Shown: positions 40,503 to 49,218, counted from the stretch's first letter. The stretch: DNA of 64,000 bases from Thiomicrorhabdus sp. ZW0627 (GCF_029767005.1 NZ_JARUQR010000001.1:615028-679027), one strand, 5' to 3'. Numbers and translations: made by a program. Notes: a model not told the origin generated them from the letters alone.

Positions 40503-41204
40503 ATGAAAAAAACATTGCTCCTAGCAATCGGTTTAAGCGTTGCCAGCATGGCAAACGTCTCACAGGCCGCGGATCCTGCATTGAAAACCACCGATCAGAA
40601 AGCAAGTTATGCTTTAGGCACAGACATCGCTAAGAATCTTCACCAACAAGGTGTCAATCTTGACATCAAAGCTTTGACGCTTGGGCTTGAAGACGTTCTG
40701 AACCAAAAGCCTTTACGATTGACGGAAGAAGAGATGCAAACGGCGGTCAACGAAGTCAAAAAAGCCGTTATGCAAAAACGCATGGAAGAACGAAAAGCCC
40801 AAGCTGAAAAAAATGCCAAGGCCGGTGAGGAATTTCTTGCCAAAAACAAGACTAAGCCAGGCGTAAAAACCACCTCCAGTGGTTTGCAATATAAAATCAT
40901 TACTGAAGGAAAGGGCCCTTCTCCGACAGAAGACGATATGATTACGGCGCACTACAAGGGGGCATTGATTGACGGCACCGTTTTCGATAGCTCTTATGAT
41001 CGTGGCACACCACTTGAGTTTAAGTTGGGCAATGTCATCAAAGGTTGGCAGGAAGCTTTGAAACTGATGAATGCCGGCGCAAAATGGGAAGTCTATATTC
41101 CGGCTAAACTAGGGTACGGAGAAAAAGGCGCTGGCGATCGAATCGGGCCGAATGAAACCCTGATCTTTACAGTGGAATTGATTAAATTCGATAAAGCCAA
41201 ATAA
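40503..41204 (+). CDS. FkpA/Mip-like periplasmic peptidyl-prolyl isomerase
   Basis: The 233-residue protein has a signal peptide (to AQA before ADP), an N-terminal helical dimerisation domain typical of FkpA and Mip (KASYALGTDIAKNLHQQGV) and a C-terminal FKBP domain (about 125-230) with DDMITAHYKGALIDGTVFDSS and VIKGWQEALKLMNAGAKWEV. It assists folding of periplasmic and outer-membrane proteins. AGAGGAAACACC lies before the ATG; the longer frame is not needed. Confidence 0.92.
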   Translation: MKKTLLLAIGLSVASMANVSQAADPALKTTDQKASYALGTDIAKNLHQQGVNLDIKALTLGLEDVLNQKPLRLTEEEMQTAVNEVKKAVMQKRMEERKAQAEKNAKAGEEFLAKNKTKPGVKTTSSGLQYKIITEGKGPSPTEDDMITAHYKGALIDGTVFDSSYDRGTPLEFKLGNVIKGWQEALKLMNAGAKWEVYIPAKLGYGEKGAGDRIGPNETLIFTVELIKFDKAK

Positions 41205-41225
41205 GGTTACCCTTCAGGCATAAAA

Positions 41226-41256
41226 AAACCCAGTTGAACAACAGTTAACTGGGTTT
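41226..41256 (+). terminator. Intrinsic terminator after the FKBP gene
   Basis: AAACCCAGTT and AACTGGGTTT form a ten-base-pair stem with an eleven-base loop, 22 bases after the stop; a run of A precedes it, so it may also act on minus-strand transcripts from the YqfO-like gene. The rest of the 258-base gap is A/T-rich and shows nothing I recognise. Confidence 0.85.
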
Positions 41257-41462
41257 ACCTAATGCAGGCTAAATGAAGTTGCTCTTCAAGAGGAGTGTTG
41301 GTTAAACAACAGAGTCCATACTAATATAATCATTCCCCTATATCAATTTTTCCTTATATGTTTTTTCTTATCCTTAGATAAATCAACGTTATAGACAAGC
41401 ATTAACATTATCAATGACGCAGGAAAAAACGCATCTCCGATTGATTGTAAATCCGCCCTGTT

Positions 41463-41774
41463 TCAGACATCCACCATCTGAAAAACCTCATAGGCAGGCG
41501 TTTCATAAGGGTGAGATTCAAGCAGTCTCGAAACGGCTTCTTCAATCAAATCATTACTGCATACCATCTCAACCTTATATTCTTCAACCGTTTCCACTTC
41601 ACCCTCTGTACCGATAAATGGCCGACTTCCTGACAAGGCCCGAAACTGTCCCTGCCCCTTAACCTGCCAACAGCAACAATCGTAATTCCCGATTTTACCG
41701 ACACCGATTGAAAATAAGGCATTTTTGACTTGCTCTAAATGCGATTCCGGTACAAAAAAACAGAGTTTGTACAT
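41463..41774 (-). CDS. YqfO/Nif3-insert-like small protein
   Basis: The 103-residue protein matches the stand-alone YqfO family, related to the CutA-like insert of NIF3 proteins: YKLCFFVPESHLEQVKNALF, VGKIGNYDCCCWQVKGQGQF and SHPYETPAYEVFQ. Two consecutive Cys next to another (DCCCW) are notable and could bind metal. The function is unknown. It stands alone with its ATG in A/T-rich DNA. Confidence 0.8.
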   Translation of the reverse strand: MYKLCFFVPESHLEQVKNALFSIGVGKIGNYDCCCWQVKGQGQFRALSGSRPFIGTEGEVETVEEYKVEMVCSNDLIEEAVSRLLESHPYETPAYEVFQMVDV

Positions 41775-41886
41775 TTAATCTCTCCATCTCATTACGGATT
41801 AATTGCTAAAAGTTTACCGAACAAAACCAAATTCAATACAATAGGCCATCGAACTGCGATCTTCAATAAGTTACAAGGAGTTTTCC

Positions 41887-42150
41887 ATGAGACCATTGCT
41901 TATCACCTATGCCGTGATTTTAACTCTTGGCACTACAGCAATGCTGACCGATTATTACTACCTCGCTAATATCGCCGGATTTATTTCCGCAATCGGTTTT
42001 CTGTTTGTTTTCTTCAAAGATCGCCCGGATGATGAACCCGAATATGCAAAGAGAATGCGCCGCTATTGGTATATCGTCTTCGCTACCGGCATTTTCTTCA
42101 GTTTGATTTTCGGAAGTTTGTGGAACGATCAAATGGGCGGCATGAGTTAA
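41887..42150 (+). CDS. Small membrane protein, unknown
   Basis: I do not recognise this 87-residue protein. It has three hydrophobic segments (about 4-20, 25-42 and 61-78) separated by a charged loop (KDRPDDEPEYAKRMRRYW). AAGGAGTTTTCC precedes the ATG, a very good ribosome site, and a terminator follows. The upstream neighbour is on the other strand, so it is a single-gene unit. Confidence 0.75.
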   Translation: MRPLLITYAVILTLGTTAMLTDYYYLANIAGFISAIGFLFVFFKDRPDDEPEYAKRMRRYWYIVFATGIFFSLIFGSLWNDQMGGMS

Positions 42151-42174
42151 AAACTCTCAAAAAATCCGGACATA

Positions 42175-42201
42175 AAAAAAGCTCCTTTTCGGAGCTTTTT
42201 T
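42175..42201 (+). terminator. Bidirectional terminator
   Basis: AAAAAAGCTCC and GGAGCTTTTTT form the stem around TTTTC, giving a U-run on both strands. It separates the small membrane-protein gene from the convergent MCP-like gene. Confidence 0.9.
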
Positions 42202-42219
42202 ATTTAAACCTAAAACCGA

Positions 42220-43458
42220 TCAGAACAGGTCAACATCGCCTTCATCCATACTTTCGGACTGCACACGTCTCATACGGTTTGTTTCCATATAATCACGCTG
42301 CTGCAATAGAACCAATTTCAATTGATCGATGCGTTCCTTATGTTCCGCTTCGTTTGCAACAGGAAGATTTTTGCTCTCTTCCACGAACTGGTTAATCTTA
42401 TTCGAGAACTCATTCAAATTCGCCAAATGATGCATCGTCTGATCAACCAACTGGCGAACAATGTCTTCAAACTGCAACGAACGCATCGCATTGGAAACAC
42501 TAATCTCGATTTCTGAAATCACTCCGGAAATATCACCGAGTTTTTCTGAAATACCGCCGTTCATTTCTTCAAGGTCATTCAACATACCATCGACTTTACT
42601 TTGCGAAGAAACGGCATGTTCCATATCCTTGGAGGCGGTCTCACTGACAATGCTTCGCACCTGATCAACCGTACCGCGTGCCTTTTCAGCCTGTTTACGA
42701 ATCTGTTCGTTGAGCAGGTTAGAGTTCAATGAAAGTTTACGAACTTCATCTGCTACCACTGCGAAACCACGTCCGGCCTCACCGGCACGCGCCGCTTCGA
42801 TTGCCGCATTCAAAGCCAATAAGTTAGTCTGATCCGCAATACCTTTTACATCTTCCAGCAGGATAAAAATGGCTTCGATCTGACCAACCATATCATCAAT
42901 TTTGGAAACCGTCTGAGTACTTCGTTGACTCGCATCCGTCAGCAAATCGATCAAATATTGCAACACAACCTTAATTTCTGAAGAAAATCTCTGAACACTC
43001 ATATGCTCTGAGCTTTCACCACCACCTAGGTTTTCCAGAAGCGAAAGAACCATTTTGTATTCTGCCTGAGTCTGGTCGTGTAAATTGGAAAAACTGTTGT
43101 TTAAAGTTTCGATCGCTTCCGCGATCAACTCTTTCACCTGATCAAGTTCTTCGTTGATAATTTCGATTTCGTGCTCTATCACCTCTTCATAATCACCAAC
43201 GACAGTTTCCAATGAGTGGTTTGCCGTGGCAATTGAAACGCTTCCTTCCATCACTTTGCTAGGTAAAGAAACAGGTTCCGGGTTTTTTTCTGAGGAATCG
43301 CCGCGCGTTCTGGCAACTATTGCCACCTGCGAAGTCCATGCCAAAGAAATAATAATGATTATCACCGGAGCGATATAGGGAATATCTAAAAAGCTGATGC
43401 CCACACCGATCGCTGTCAATAACCATGCAGCCCAATAAACCTTCATGACTTGAAGCAT
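42220..43458 (-). CDS. MCP-like chemoreceptor with CheZ-like motif
   Basis: The 412-residue protein has two adjacent N-terminal membrane helices (about 7-46) with almost no periplasmic loop, and no HAMP or ligand domain. A coiled region (90-205) leads to the conserved receptor tip [20 protein letters not shown] (209-228). After the tip, [14 protein letters not shown] (327-340) resembles the CheZ catalytic helix, with Asp332 and Gln336 as D-x3-Q. The C-terminus is acidic (MDEGDVDLF). There is no CheR-tether pentapeptide. It follows cheB by 133 bases that hold a sigma-54-type element. AAGGATTAAC precedes the ATG. Confidence 0.85.
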   Translation of the reverse strand: MLQVMKVYWAAWLLTAIGVGISFLDIPYIAPVIIIIISLAWTSQVAIVARTRGDSSEKNPEPVSLPSKVMEGSVSIATANHSLETVVGDYEEVIEHEIEIINEELDQVKELIAEAIETLNNSFSNLHDQTQAEYKMVLSLLENLGGGESSEHMSVQRFSSEIKVVLQYLIDLLTDASQRSTQTVSKIDDMVGQIEAIFILLEDVKGIADQTNLLALNAAIEAARAGEAGRGFAVVADEVRKLSLNSNLLNEQIRKQAEKARGTVDQVRSIVSETASKDMEHAVSSQSKVDGMLNDLEEMNGGISEKLGDISGVISEIEISVSNAMRSLQFEDIVRQLVDQTMHHLANLNEFSNKINQFVEESKNLPVANEAEHKERIDQLKLVLLQQRDYMETNRMRRVQSESMDEGDVDLF

Positions 43459-43542
43459 GTTGTTAATCCTTAACTCTTGTTTTTATTATGTGGAACCAGA
43501 ATTCAAACATTCTGATTCGCCCAGAAACCTTAGCAAACTCTA

Positions 43543-43558
43543 AGCAGGTAATATGCCA
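43543..43558 (-). promoter_or_regulatory. Sigma-54-type -24/-12 element upstream of the MCP-like gene
   Basis: On the minus strand this reads TGGCATATTACCTGCT: the -24 GG and -12 GC are separated by ten bases, as required, with TGGCA and TGC conserved. It is about 85 bases upstream of the start codon. It resembles the element before cheA. Confidence 0.6.
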
Positions 43559-43591
43559 AAAACTTCGGGGCTGATTGAAATATCGATTACG

Positions 43592-44737
43592 CTATTTAAC
43601 TGCAAGATCGAGAATTTTTTTAGAAATTTCTTCGAGAGATAACACGCTATCCGCTGCGCCAAGTTTAACCGCTTCTCCCGGCATTCCCCACACCACACTG
43701 GTCTTTTCGTCCTGCGCGATCGTTGGAGCTTTAGCCGCTTGCAGTTCTTTTAATCCTGCGGCGCCATCATCTCCCATTCCCGTCAACAAAACACCGATGG
43801 CATTCGGTCCAACATTCTGTACAACCGAACGGAACATGACATCAACAGACGGTTTATGGCGATTAACCGGCGGCCCGTCATTCAAGCGGCAAACATATCC
43901 ACCCGCCCTTCTCTCGACCAACAGGTGTTTTCCACCTGGCGCAATATAGACATGCCCCGGAAGAATCGGTTGGCCATCTTCTGCCTGATAGACTTTCATT
44001 TCCGTAATAGTGTCCATTCTATTTGCAAAAGGAAGGCTAAACGCCTCAGGAATATGCTGCGTAATAACGACGGCCGGAGTGCTTGCAGGCAGTCCCATCA
44101 GAACCTCCTTGATCGCCTCGGTTCCACCGGTAGAAGCACCTATGGCAATCACCTTGTCTTTCATATTTTTTAAGTGTCGAGCATCAAACGGTCTTTTTTC
44201 CAGAATGGCATCGGCGGTAAACTTCCCCTCAACCCTCATTGAAGGTGTAACCGAAGTTGGTAATGAACGATCAACGGTCTGTTTTTTATTCACATTAGCA
44301 CTATACCGGGCATATTTACGCTCCAACATCGGTTTACTGACTCGAGCTGCCGTTTTAACCTTGCGGCAAATTTCCGCTGTATAATCTTCAAATGTGTTCT
44401 TTAGATCTATTTTAGGTTTTGCAACAAAATCAACAGCCCCCATTTCCAAGGCTTCAAATGTCACGTCCGCTCCCACTTCTGTCAGAGTTGAGACCATCAC
44501 CACTGGAATTGGATGCAGTCGCATCAGGTTCTTCAAAAATGTCACACCATCCATTCGAGGCATCTCGACATCCAACGTCAAAACATCCGGGTGCAGTTTC
44601 TTAATTTTATCTCTCGCCATATAAGGGTCGGAAGCAGTACCGACCACTTCAATAGCCGGATCGGAGGACAACATTTCCTGCAGCATCTGTCTAACCAATG
44701 CCGAGTCATCCACAATTAAGGCTTTTATTTTTGTCAT
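43592..44737 (-). CDS. cheB: Chemotaxis methylesterase/glutamine deamidase CheB
   Basis: The 381-residue response regulator removes methyl groups from receptor glutamates. The receiver (1-120) has IVDDSALVRQ and the phospho-accepting Asp in LTLDVEMPRMDG. The methylesterase domain has Ser in AIGASTGGTEA, His in ITQHIPEAF and Asp in LLTGMGDDGAAG. AAGGGATG seven bases upstream selects this ATG over one seven codons earlier. It follows cheR by 43 bases. Confidence 0.96.
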   Translation of the reverse strand: MTKIKALIVDDSALVRQMLQEMLSSDPAIEVVGTASDPYMARDKIKKLHPDVLTLDVEMPRMDGVTFLKNLMRLHPIPVVMVSTLTEVGADVTFEALEMGAVDFVAKPKIDLKNTFEDYTAEICRKVKTAARVSKPMLERKYARYSANVNKKQTVDRSLPTSVTPSMRVEGKFTADAILEKRPFDARHLKNMKDKVIAIGASTGGTEAIKEVLMGLPASTPAVVITQHIPEAFSLPFANRMDTITEMKVYQAEDGQPILPGHVYIAPGGKHLLVERRAGGYVCRLNDGPPVNRHKPSVDVMFRSVVQNVGPNAIGVLLTGMGDDGAAGLKELQAAKAPTIAQDEKTSVVWGMPGEAVKLGAADSVLSLEEISKKILDLAVK

Positions 44738-44780
44738 ATACATCCCTTCCATCTTCAACAGCGTTAACCGCTAAAACAAA

Positions 44781-45608
44781 CTAATTGATCTTCCTATAGA
44801 TCGTTTGTCCCATGAGTTCAAAGCGGTCGCACACCTTATACAAGGACTCAGAATGGCCAATAAACAAATGTCCATGACTCGGCAAAAGATCCGCATAGCG
44901 GTTAAATAAACGACTTTGAGTCGGTTTATCAAAATAAATGACGACGTTACGGCAAAAAATCACATCAATCTGTTCTTTCAGAGGCCATTCGTTCATCAAG
45001 TTGATCTGACCGAATTCAATCATAGACTGTAATTCCGGTTTAACCTTGACCAAGCCATCCTGTTTTCCGGTGCCTTTTAAGAACCAACGTTTTTTTCGCG
45101 CTTCCGAAACCCCTTTAAGGCGGTCGATATTATAAACGCCCGCTCTGCCAGTTTGCACAACTGTCGTATCTAAATCTGTCGCAATCACCTTCACATCCCA
45201 CCCTTCAGGCGCGGATTCCTTTAACGTAATCGCAATTGAATACGGTTCTTCCCCAGTTGAACACCCCGCCGACCAAACACGTATTTTTTTTGTTGCCCTA
45301 TTTGTCTCCAGGAGCTTTGGCACGACCACTTGAGCCAAATATTCAAAGTGATGGTTTTCTCGGAAAAAGAAGGTAAGATTAGTGGTAATGGAATTGATTA
45401 GATTGACGAACTCGGCTTCACCCTGTTCTTCTACATAGTTTAAATACTGACCGAAGCTCTGTAGACCTAAAAAACGTATACGCTTTGAAAGACGGTTATA
45501 CACCAAATTCTTTTTCGATTCGTTTAAATCAATACCTGCGAAGTCATATACCAGTTTTTGAATTCTGGAAAAATCTTGTTCAGTGAATTCGAACTCCCGA
45601 TCATTCAT
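44781..45608 (-). CDS. cheR: Chemotaxis protein methyltransferase CheR
   Basis: The 275-residue SAM-dependent enzyme methylates receptor glutamates. The N-terminal helical domain (FSRIQKLVYDFAGIDLNESK) is followed by the SAM site RVWSAGCSTGEEPYSIAI and the VIFCRNVVIYFDKPTQ segment. The length is standard. It is the first gene of cheR-cheB-MCP and divergent from the FliK-like gene; the 128-base gap is A/T-rich and shows no sigma-54 or sigma-28 element that I can recognise. Confidence 0.96.
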   Translation of the reverse strand: MNDREFEFTEQDFSRIQKLVYDFAGIDLNESKKNLVYNRLSKRIRFLGLQSFGQYLNYVEEQGEAEFVNLINSITTNLTFFFRENHHFEYLAQVVVPKLLETNRATKKIRVWSAGCSTGEEPYSIAITLKESAPEGWDVKVIATDLDTTVVQTGRAGVYNIDRLKGVSEARKKRWFLKGTGKQDGLVKVKPELQSMIEFGQINLMNEWPLKEQIDVIFCRNVVIYFDKPTQSRLFNRYADLLPSHGHLFIGHSESLYKVCDRFELMGQTIYRKIN

Positions 45609-45736
45609 ATTTAAGAGAACCCTGTAACTTAATTTCTTATATCATTAATAAATACCAGCAGCTAAGTAAAATAGCGAATGATATTATCCACATTTTTCTG
45701 CATGATATTAAGAAATATAACTAAAAATTTGTGACG

Positions 45737-46789
45737 ATGGTAAATATATCTCAGTTAAACACTGGCGGCTTGCATTTAAAACAGACCCAGGCTTTAGCCA
45801 ATCTAAACCTTAAAATCGGTCAGTCATTGACAATTACCGTCAAACAACTGAACGGTGATCAGGCACAATTGCAAATTGGAAAGCAAACCATCATTGCCGA
45901 AAACAAACTCACTTCACTAACCACCGGACAGCTTCAAGTCCAAGTCAAACAGACGCAACCGACGATTATACTAACCATTCCAAAACCAAACGCAGCGCAG
46001 CAACAGAATACGCAAGCAGCGCTACAGCAAACAACACTTCAAAACGGTTATAAGCAATTCATCGGAAACCAATTGCCGATCACTCAAGTCCTTCAAAACT
46101 TGGCAACGATTCCGTCCCTACCGCAAAACATACAGACAGCGATCGCTCAAATACTGGAACAACTTATAAGACCTTCCCAGACATTCGACGACAAAGAACT
46201 AAAACGACAAATTACCAACAGCGGCGTATTTTTAGAAAACAAGCTCTTAAATCAAGCAAATAAAGAATCGCTTTCATCTGACGCAAAGGCTCGATTACTT
46301 AAACTTCAGCAACAGGCATTGAACGAACTCGCAAAACACCCTAATTCAAAACCATTGCAACAATTAACCCAACTGCTAACTCAAGCCCTAAACAAACTTA
46401 CCGTCCAACAATTACAGTTATTCGAAAACCCGCTGCTTCTTAATATCGACCTACCAATAGCCAATCAGAATCAAATAGAAAACTTTCGACTTGCCATCCA
46501 TAAAAGAAAACAAAATGAACAGGCCTCTTGGGAAATCCTGTTGAACATGGACATTCCACAAGGGGAACTCATTGCAAAACTGAACTTAAATGAGGGACAA
46601 GAGAACCTAAATTGCTTTCTATGGTGTGAAACCCCTGAGCTTGAAGAGTTGGTACAACAAAGCCTGCCACAACTACAGGAACAGCTGCAACAACTTGGGC
46701 TAAACGTCCCCGCCATTCAAGTTGTAAAGAGTAAACCGCAACAATCCTCTTTAAGCACACAGGTTGCTTTAATCGATGTACACGTTTAA
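45737..46789 (+). CDS. FliK-like hook-length control protein
   Basis: The 350-residue protein is strongly Gln-, Asn- and Leu-rich in its first 200 residues and ends with a domain (about 225-335) that resembles the FliK C-terminal region: WEILLNMDIPQGELIAKLNL and LNCFLWCETPELEELVQQSL. FliK-type proteins measure hook length and switch the export gate through FlhB. A GTG two codons upstream is also possible. The main fliK may be elsewhere, so this can be a second, divergent member. It lies near an FlhX-like gene, the usual partner of such proteins. Confidence 0.65.
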   Translation: MVNISQLNTGGLHLKQTQALANLNLKIGQSLTITVKQLNGDQAQLQIGKQTIIAENKLTSLTTGQLQVQVKQTQPTIILTIPKPNAAQQQNTQAALQQTTLQNGYKQFIGNQLPITQVLQNLATIPSLPQNIQTAIAQILEQLIRPSQTFDDKELKRQITNSGVFLENKLLNQANKESLSSDAKARLLKLQQQALNELAKHPNSKPLQQLTQLLTQALNKLTVQQLQLFENPLLLNIDLPIANQNQIENFRLAIHKRKQNEQASWEILLNMDIPQGELIAKLNLNEGQENLNCFLWCETPELEELVQQSLPQLQEQLQQLGLNVPAIQVVKSKPQQSSLSTQVALIDVHV

Positions 46790-46973
46790 CATACGCACCT
46801 CGGCGTAAAATAAGAAAAAATACGTGCCGTACAGGATGTTCTAGCATGTCGACTACATGATCGACATAAACATTTTATTATTCCCATAAAATTAAAGCGA
46901 TTAAGACTAGACCTTTTAATTTGAATAAGGTAATTTAGTGGGCATATAGCTTCAACGAATAGAGCGACAGATT

Positions 46974-47498
46974 ATGGATACAAATCTTGAAAACATTCAA
47001 GAGCAAATAGACCAAAAAAACGATCAAGACAATCAGGTTCTCAGCTTCCTTTTAGGAAAAGAAGAGTACGGCGTCGACATCTTAACTGTTCAAGAAATTA
47101 AAGGTTGGGAAAAAACAACCGTTATCCCTAATACACCCGACTATGTAATGGGTGTCATCAATTTACGTGGTGCTGTCGTTCCTATTATCGATCTAAGAGT
47201 TCGATTTGGTTTGGAACACATCACCTATAATGATTCAACCGTTGTAATTATTTTGCGTGCGCAAGATCCGAACGGTTCTCAAAAAATCATTGGACTTGTA
47301 GTTGATGGTGTTTCAGATGTCTATTCGCTGAATGAATCAGAAATCCAGTCTGCTCCAGATATGAATGGTTCCATTCACACGGATTATGTGAATGGTTTAG
47401 CGACAGTGGCAGAAAAAATGATTGTCGTACTAAATGTGGATCAACTTATCAACGATGGTATTCTTGCCCTGATTAAGCAGACGATAAACAAAGAATAA
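46974..47498 (+). CDS. cheW: CheW-type coupling protein (first copy)
   Basis: The 174-residue protein is a CheW domain: FLLGKEEYGVDILTVQEIKGW, VMGVINLRGAVVPIIDLRVRFG and VDGVSDVYSLNESEIQSAP. It links receptors to CheA. It is one of two cheW genes in the window, about 43 percent similar by eye to the copy beside cheA, and is grouped with a cheY, an STAS protein and an FlhX-like gene on the plus strand. No promoter was recognised in the 184-base gap upstream. Confidence 0.92.
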   Translation: MDTNLENIQEQIDQKNDQDNQVLSFLLGKEEYGVDILTVQEIKGWEKTTVIPNTPDYVMGVINLRGAVVPIIDLRVRFGLEHITYNDSTVVIILRAQDPNGSQKIIGLVVDGVSDVYSLNESEIQSAPDMNGSIHTDYVNGLATVAEKMIVVLNVDQLINDGILALIKQTINKE

Positions 47499-47563
47499 GA
47501 TTGACCAAATTCAATTTTTCAAATTTTAATTACTAAAAAAATTTAGACCGTGAGAGAGTAACA

Positions 47564-47923
47564 ATGTCAAAAATCTTAGCTGTAGACGATTCTAAATCCA
47601 TGCGACAAATGGTAAGCATGTCACTAAAATCTGCGGGACATGACGTCACCGAAGCAGAAGATGGTGTAATGGCACTAGATATCGCCAAACAAAATCAATT
47701 TGACTTGATCGTAACCGATATCAACATGCCCAACATGAACGGTATCGAACTCATTACGGCTCTACGTGCTCTACCTAACTACAAATTCACTCCGATTCTA
47801 TGTCTTACGACTGAATCCTCTGGCGACATGAAGACTAAAGGAAAAGAAGCGGGAGCAACCGGATGGATTGTAAAACCGTTTAGCCCTGAAAAACTGCTTT
47901 CAGTCATCGGAAGAGTGCTTTAA
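47564..47923 (+). CDS. cheY: CheY-like single-domain response regulator (first copy)
   Basis: The 119-residue receiver has ILAVDDSKSMRQMV, phospho-accepting Asp in IVTDINMPNMNGIEL, the Thr switch in CLTTESSGD and Lys in IVKPF. It differs clearly from the E. coli-like CheY at 52081-52479 and resembles the CheY of alternative chemosensory arrays. It lies after cheW and before an STAS gene. Without a nearby second cheA, its kinase is uncertain. Confidence 0.93.
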   Translation: MSKILAVDDSKSMRQMVSMSLKSAGHDVTEAEDGVMALDIAKQNQFDLIVTDINMPNMNGIELITALRALPNYKFTPILCLTTESSGDMKTKGKEAGATGWIVKPFSPEKLLSVIGRVL

Positions 47924-48013
47924 TAACAAGCTGAACGCCCCTTCAACCCTTTCCTTACACCGGAATTGAGGGGGATTTATCTTTAACCGCTTAATTGCAC
48001 ATAGGTGAATAAG

Positions 48014-48286
48014 ATGGCAGATACCATTACCCTTCCTGAAAACCTGACAATCCACGCCATTGACAGTACATTTAGCGAGCTAAACCAATCGTTACGGGAT
48101 TCTGGTATCGATGTCATTATCGACGCTAAAGCGGTCGAATCTATCGATACGAGCGGATTACAGGCACTACTCGTACTGATTAACTCTGCACAACAAGACA
48201 ACAAAAACATCACGTGGCAGAATACCAACGAACTCTTTACCAGCTCTGCTGAAAAGATAGGGCTTTCCGAAGCCTTACAGCTCTGA
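48014..48286 (+). CDS. STAS-domain protein
   Basis: The 90-residue protein is an isolated STAS domain (SpoIIAA-like): LPENLTIHAIDSTFSELNQ, then the Ser-containing loop VESIDTSGLQALLVL where anti-sigma antagonists are phosphorylated. Such proteins are common in second chemotaxis clusters and are called CheS-like or MlaB-like elsewhere. AGGTG lies eight bases before the ATG; a GTG three codons earlier is in frame. It lies between cheY and the FlhX-like gene. Confidence 0.85.
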   Translation: MADTITLPENLTIHAIDSTFSELNQSLRDSGIDVIIDAKAVESIDTSGLQALLVLINSAQQDNKNITWQNTNELFTSSAEKIGLSEALQL

Positions 48287-48295
48287 TCTAAACGA

Positions 48296-48320
48296 AACGC
48301 AAACGTTCTAAGCTTGCGTT
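48296..48320 (+). promoter_or_regulatory. Leader hairpin before the FlhX-like gene
   Basis: AACGCAA and TTGCGTT form a seven-base-pair stem around eleven bases, ending six bases before the ATG of the FlhX-like gene. No Shine-Dalgarno site is seen there, so initiation may be weak or depend on upstream translation. Confidence 0.4.
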
Positions 48321-48326
48321 CCCACC

Positions 48327-48614
48327 ATGAAAAAACACCCCCCCTCTCTAAGCGACAAAGTTGCTGTTTCACTTCAGTATGAAGGAGAGGGTGCGCCAGT
48401 TGTCACAGCAAAGGGGTCCGGGCACATTGCGCAGCAAATTATCGAAACTGCCGAACAATACAACATCCCCATCCAGCAAGACGAACAATTGGTTGAGCTA
48501 CTCAGCCAAGTCGAATTAAACCATGAAATTCCGGAAGTATTATATGAGGCGGTCGCTCAAGTACTTATCTTCGCTTATCAGCTGAATAACAAACCGATTC
48601 CCGGCAAAAAATAA
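48327..48614 (+). CDS. FlhX-like stand-alone homologue of the FlhB C-terminal domain
   Basis: The 95-residue cytoplasmic protein corresponds to the autocleaved C-terminal part of FlhB, without membrane segments: AVSLQYEGEGAPVVTAKGSGHIAQQIIETAEQYNIPIQ followed by EIPEVLYEAVAQVLIFAYQLNN (given as two segments). The NPTH cleavage motif is replaced by other residues, as in FlhX proteins. FlhX can bind the N-terminal part of FlhB in some species. It is near a FliK-like gene; full-length FlhB is also present at 57431-58555. Confidence 0.85.
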   Translation: MKKHPPSLSDKVAVSLQYEGEGAPVVTAKGSGHIAQQIIETAEQYNIPIQQDEQLVELLSQVELNHEIPEVLYEAVAQVLIFAYQLNNKPIPGKK

Positions 48615-48664
48615 TATAAACCGGGCTCAAGCGAGGAATCTTAGCGGGGAGAATATGGTGTAGC

Positions 48665-48696
48665 GCACCACCCTTTATTAAGATGGTGCAGTTTTA
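48665..48696 (+). terminator. Weak terminator between FlhX-like and cheW genes
   Basis: GCACCA and TGGTGC form a six-base-pair stem around 13 bases, followed by AGTTTTATT. It separates the convergent FlhX-like gene and second cheW. Confidence 0.55.
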
Positions 48697-49206
48697 TTAG
48701 ATCAATTCTTTCAACATGCTATCGACGTCTATCAGAATAATGACGTTTCCTTGATAGTGTGCAATACCTTGAATGTAGCGGGAAGCATTATCCTTTGTAG
48801 ATGAGAGTGGTTCCAACTTACTTTCAGGAATATCTTTTACTTCCATCACAAAGTCGACCATCATCCCTACTGTCTGCTCATCATCCAACTCAACAATTAT
48901 GATTCGTGATAAATCCGTAACCGGCTTAGGCTGCATCCCATAAACAATACGAGTATCCAAAACCGTTACAATCACACCTCGAACATTAATCACTCCCAAT
49001 ACACTGGAAGAAGTTCCAGCCACTTTCCTAATTTTTCCGACTCGCAATACTTCTCGTATTTTCTTGACGTGAATGCCGTAAATTTCGTCTTCCAAAGTAA
49101 ACAGAACACATCGAGCACTCGGCCCCATATAGCTTGAATCTTCATCCAAACCGGAAACCGACGACGCACGATTTTCAGCTAACTCCTGTTGAATACCTTC
49201 ATTCAT
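48697..49206 (-). CDS. cheW: CheW coupling protein (second copy, cheA-linked)
   Basis: The 169-residue protein is CheW with an extra N-terminal tail. It has CVLFTLEDEIYGIHVKKIRE, VLGVINVRGVIVTVLDTRI and VDFVMEVKDIPESKLEPLS. Its start is 12 bases after the cheA stop, so it is the coupling protein of the main flagellar chemotaxis system. Confidence 0.94.
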   Translation of the reverse strand: MNEGIQQELAENRASSVSGLDEDSSYMGPSARCVLFTLEDEIYGIHVKKIREVLRVGKIRKVAGTSSSVLGVINVRGVIVTVLDTRIVYGMQPKPVTDLSRIIIVELDDEQTVGMMVDFVMEVKDIPESKLEPLSSTKDNASRYIQGIAHYQGNVIILIDVDSMLKELI

Positions 49207-49218
49207 AACTTCACTCCA

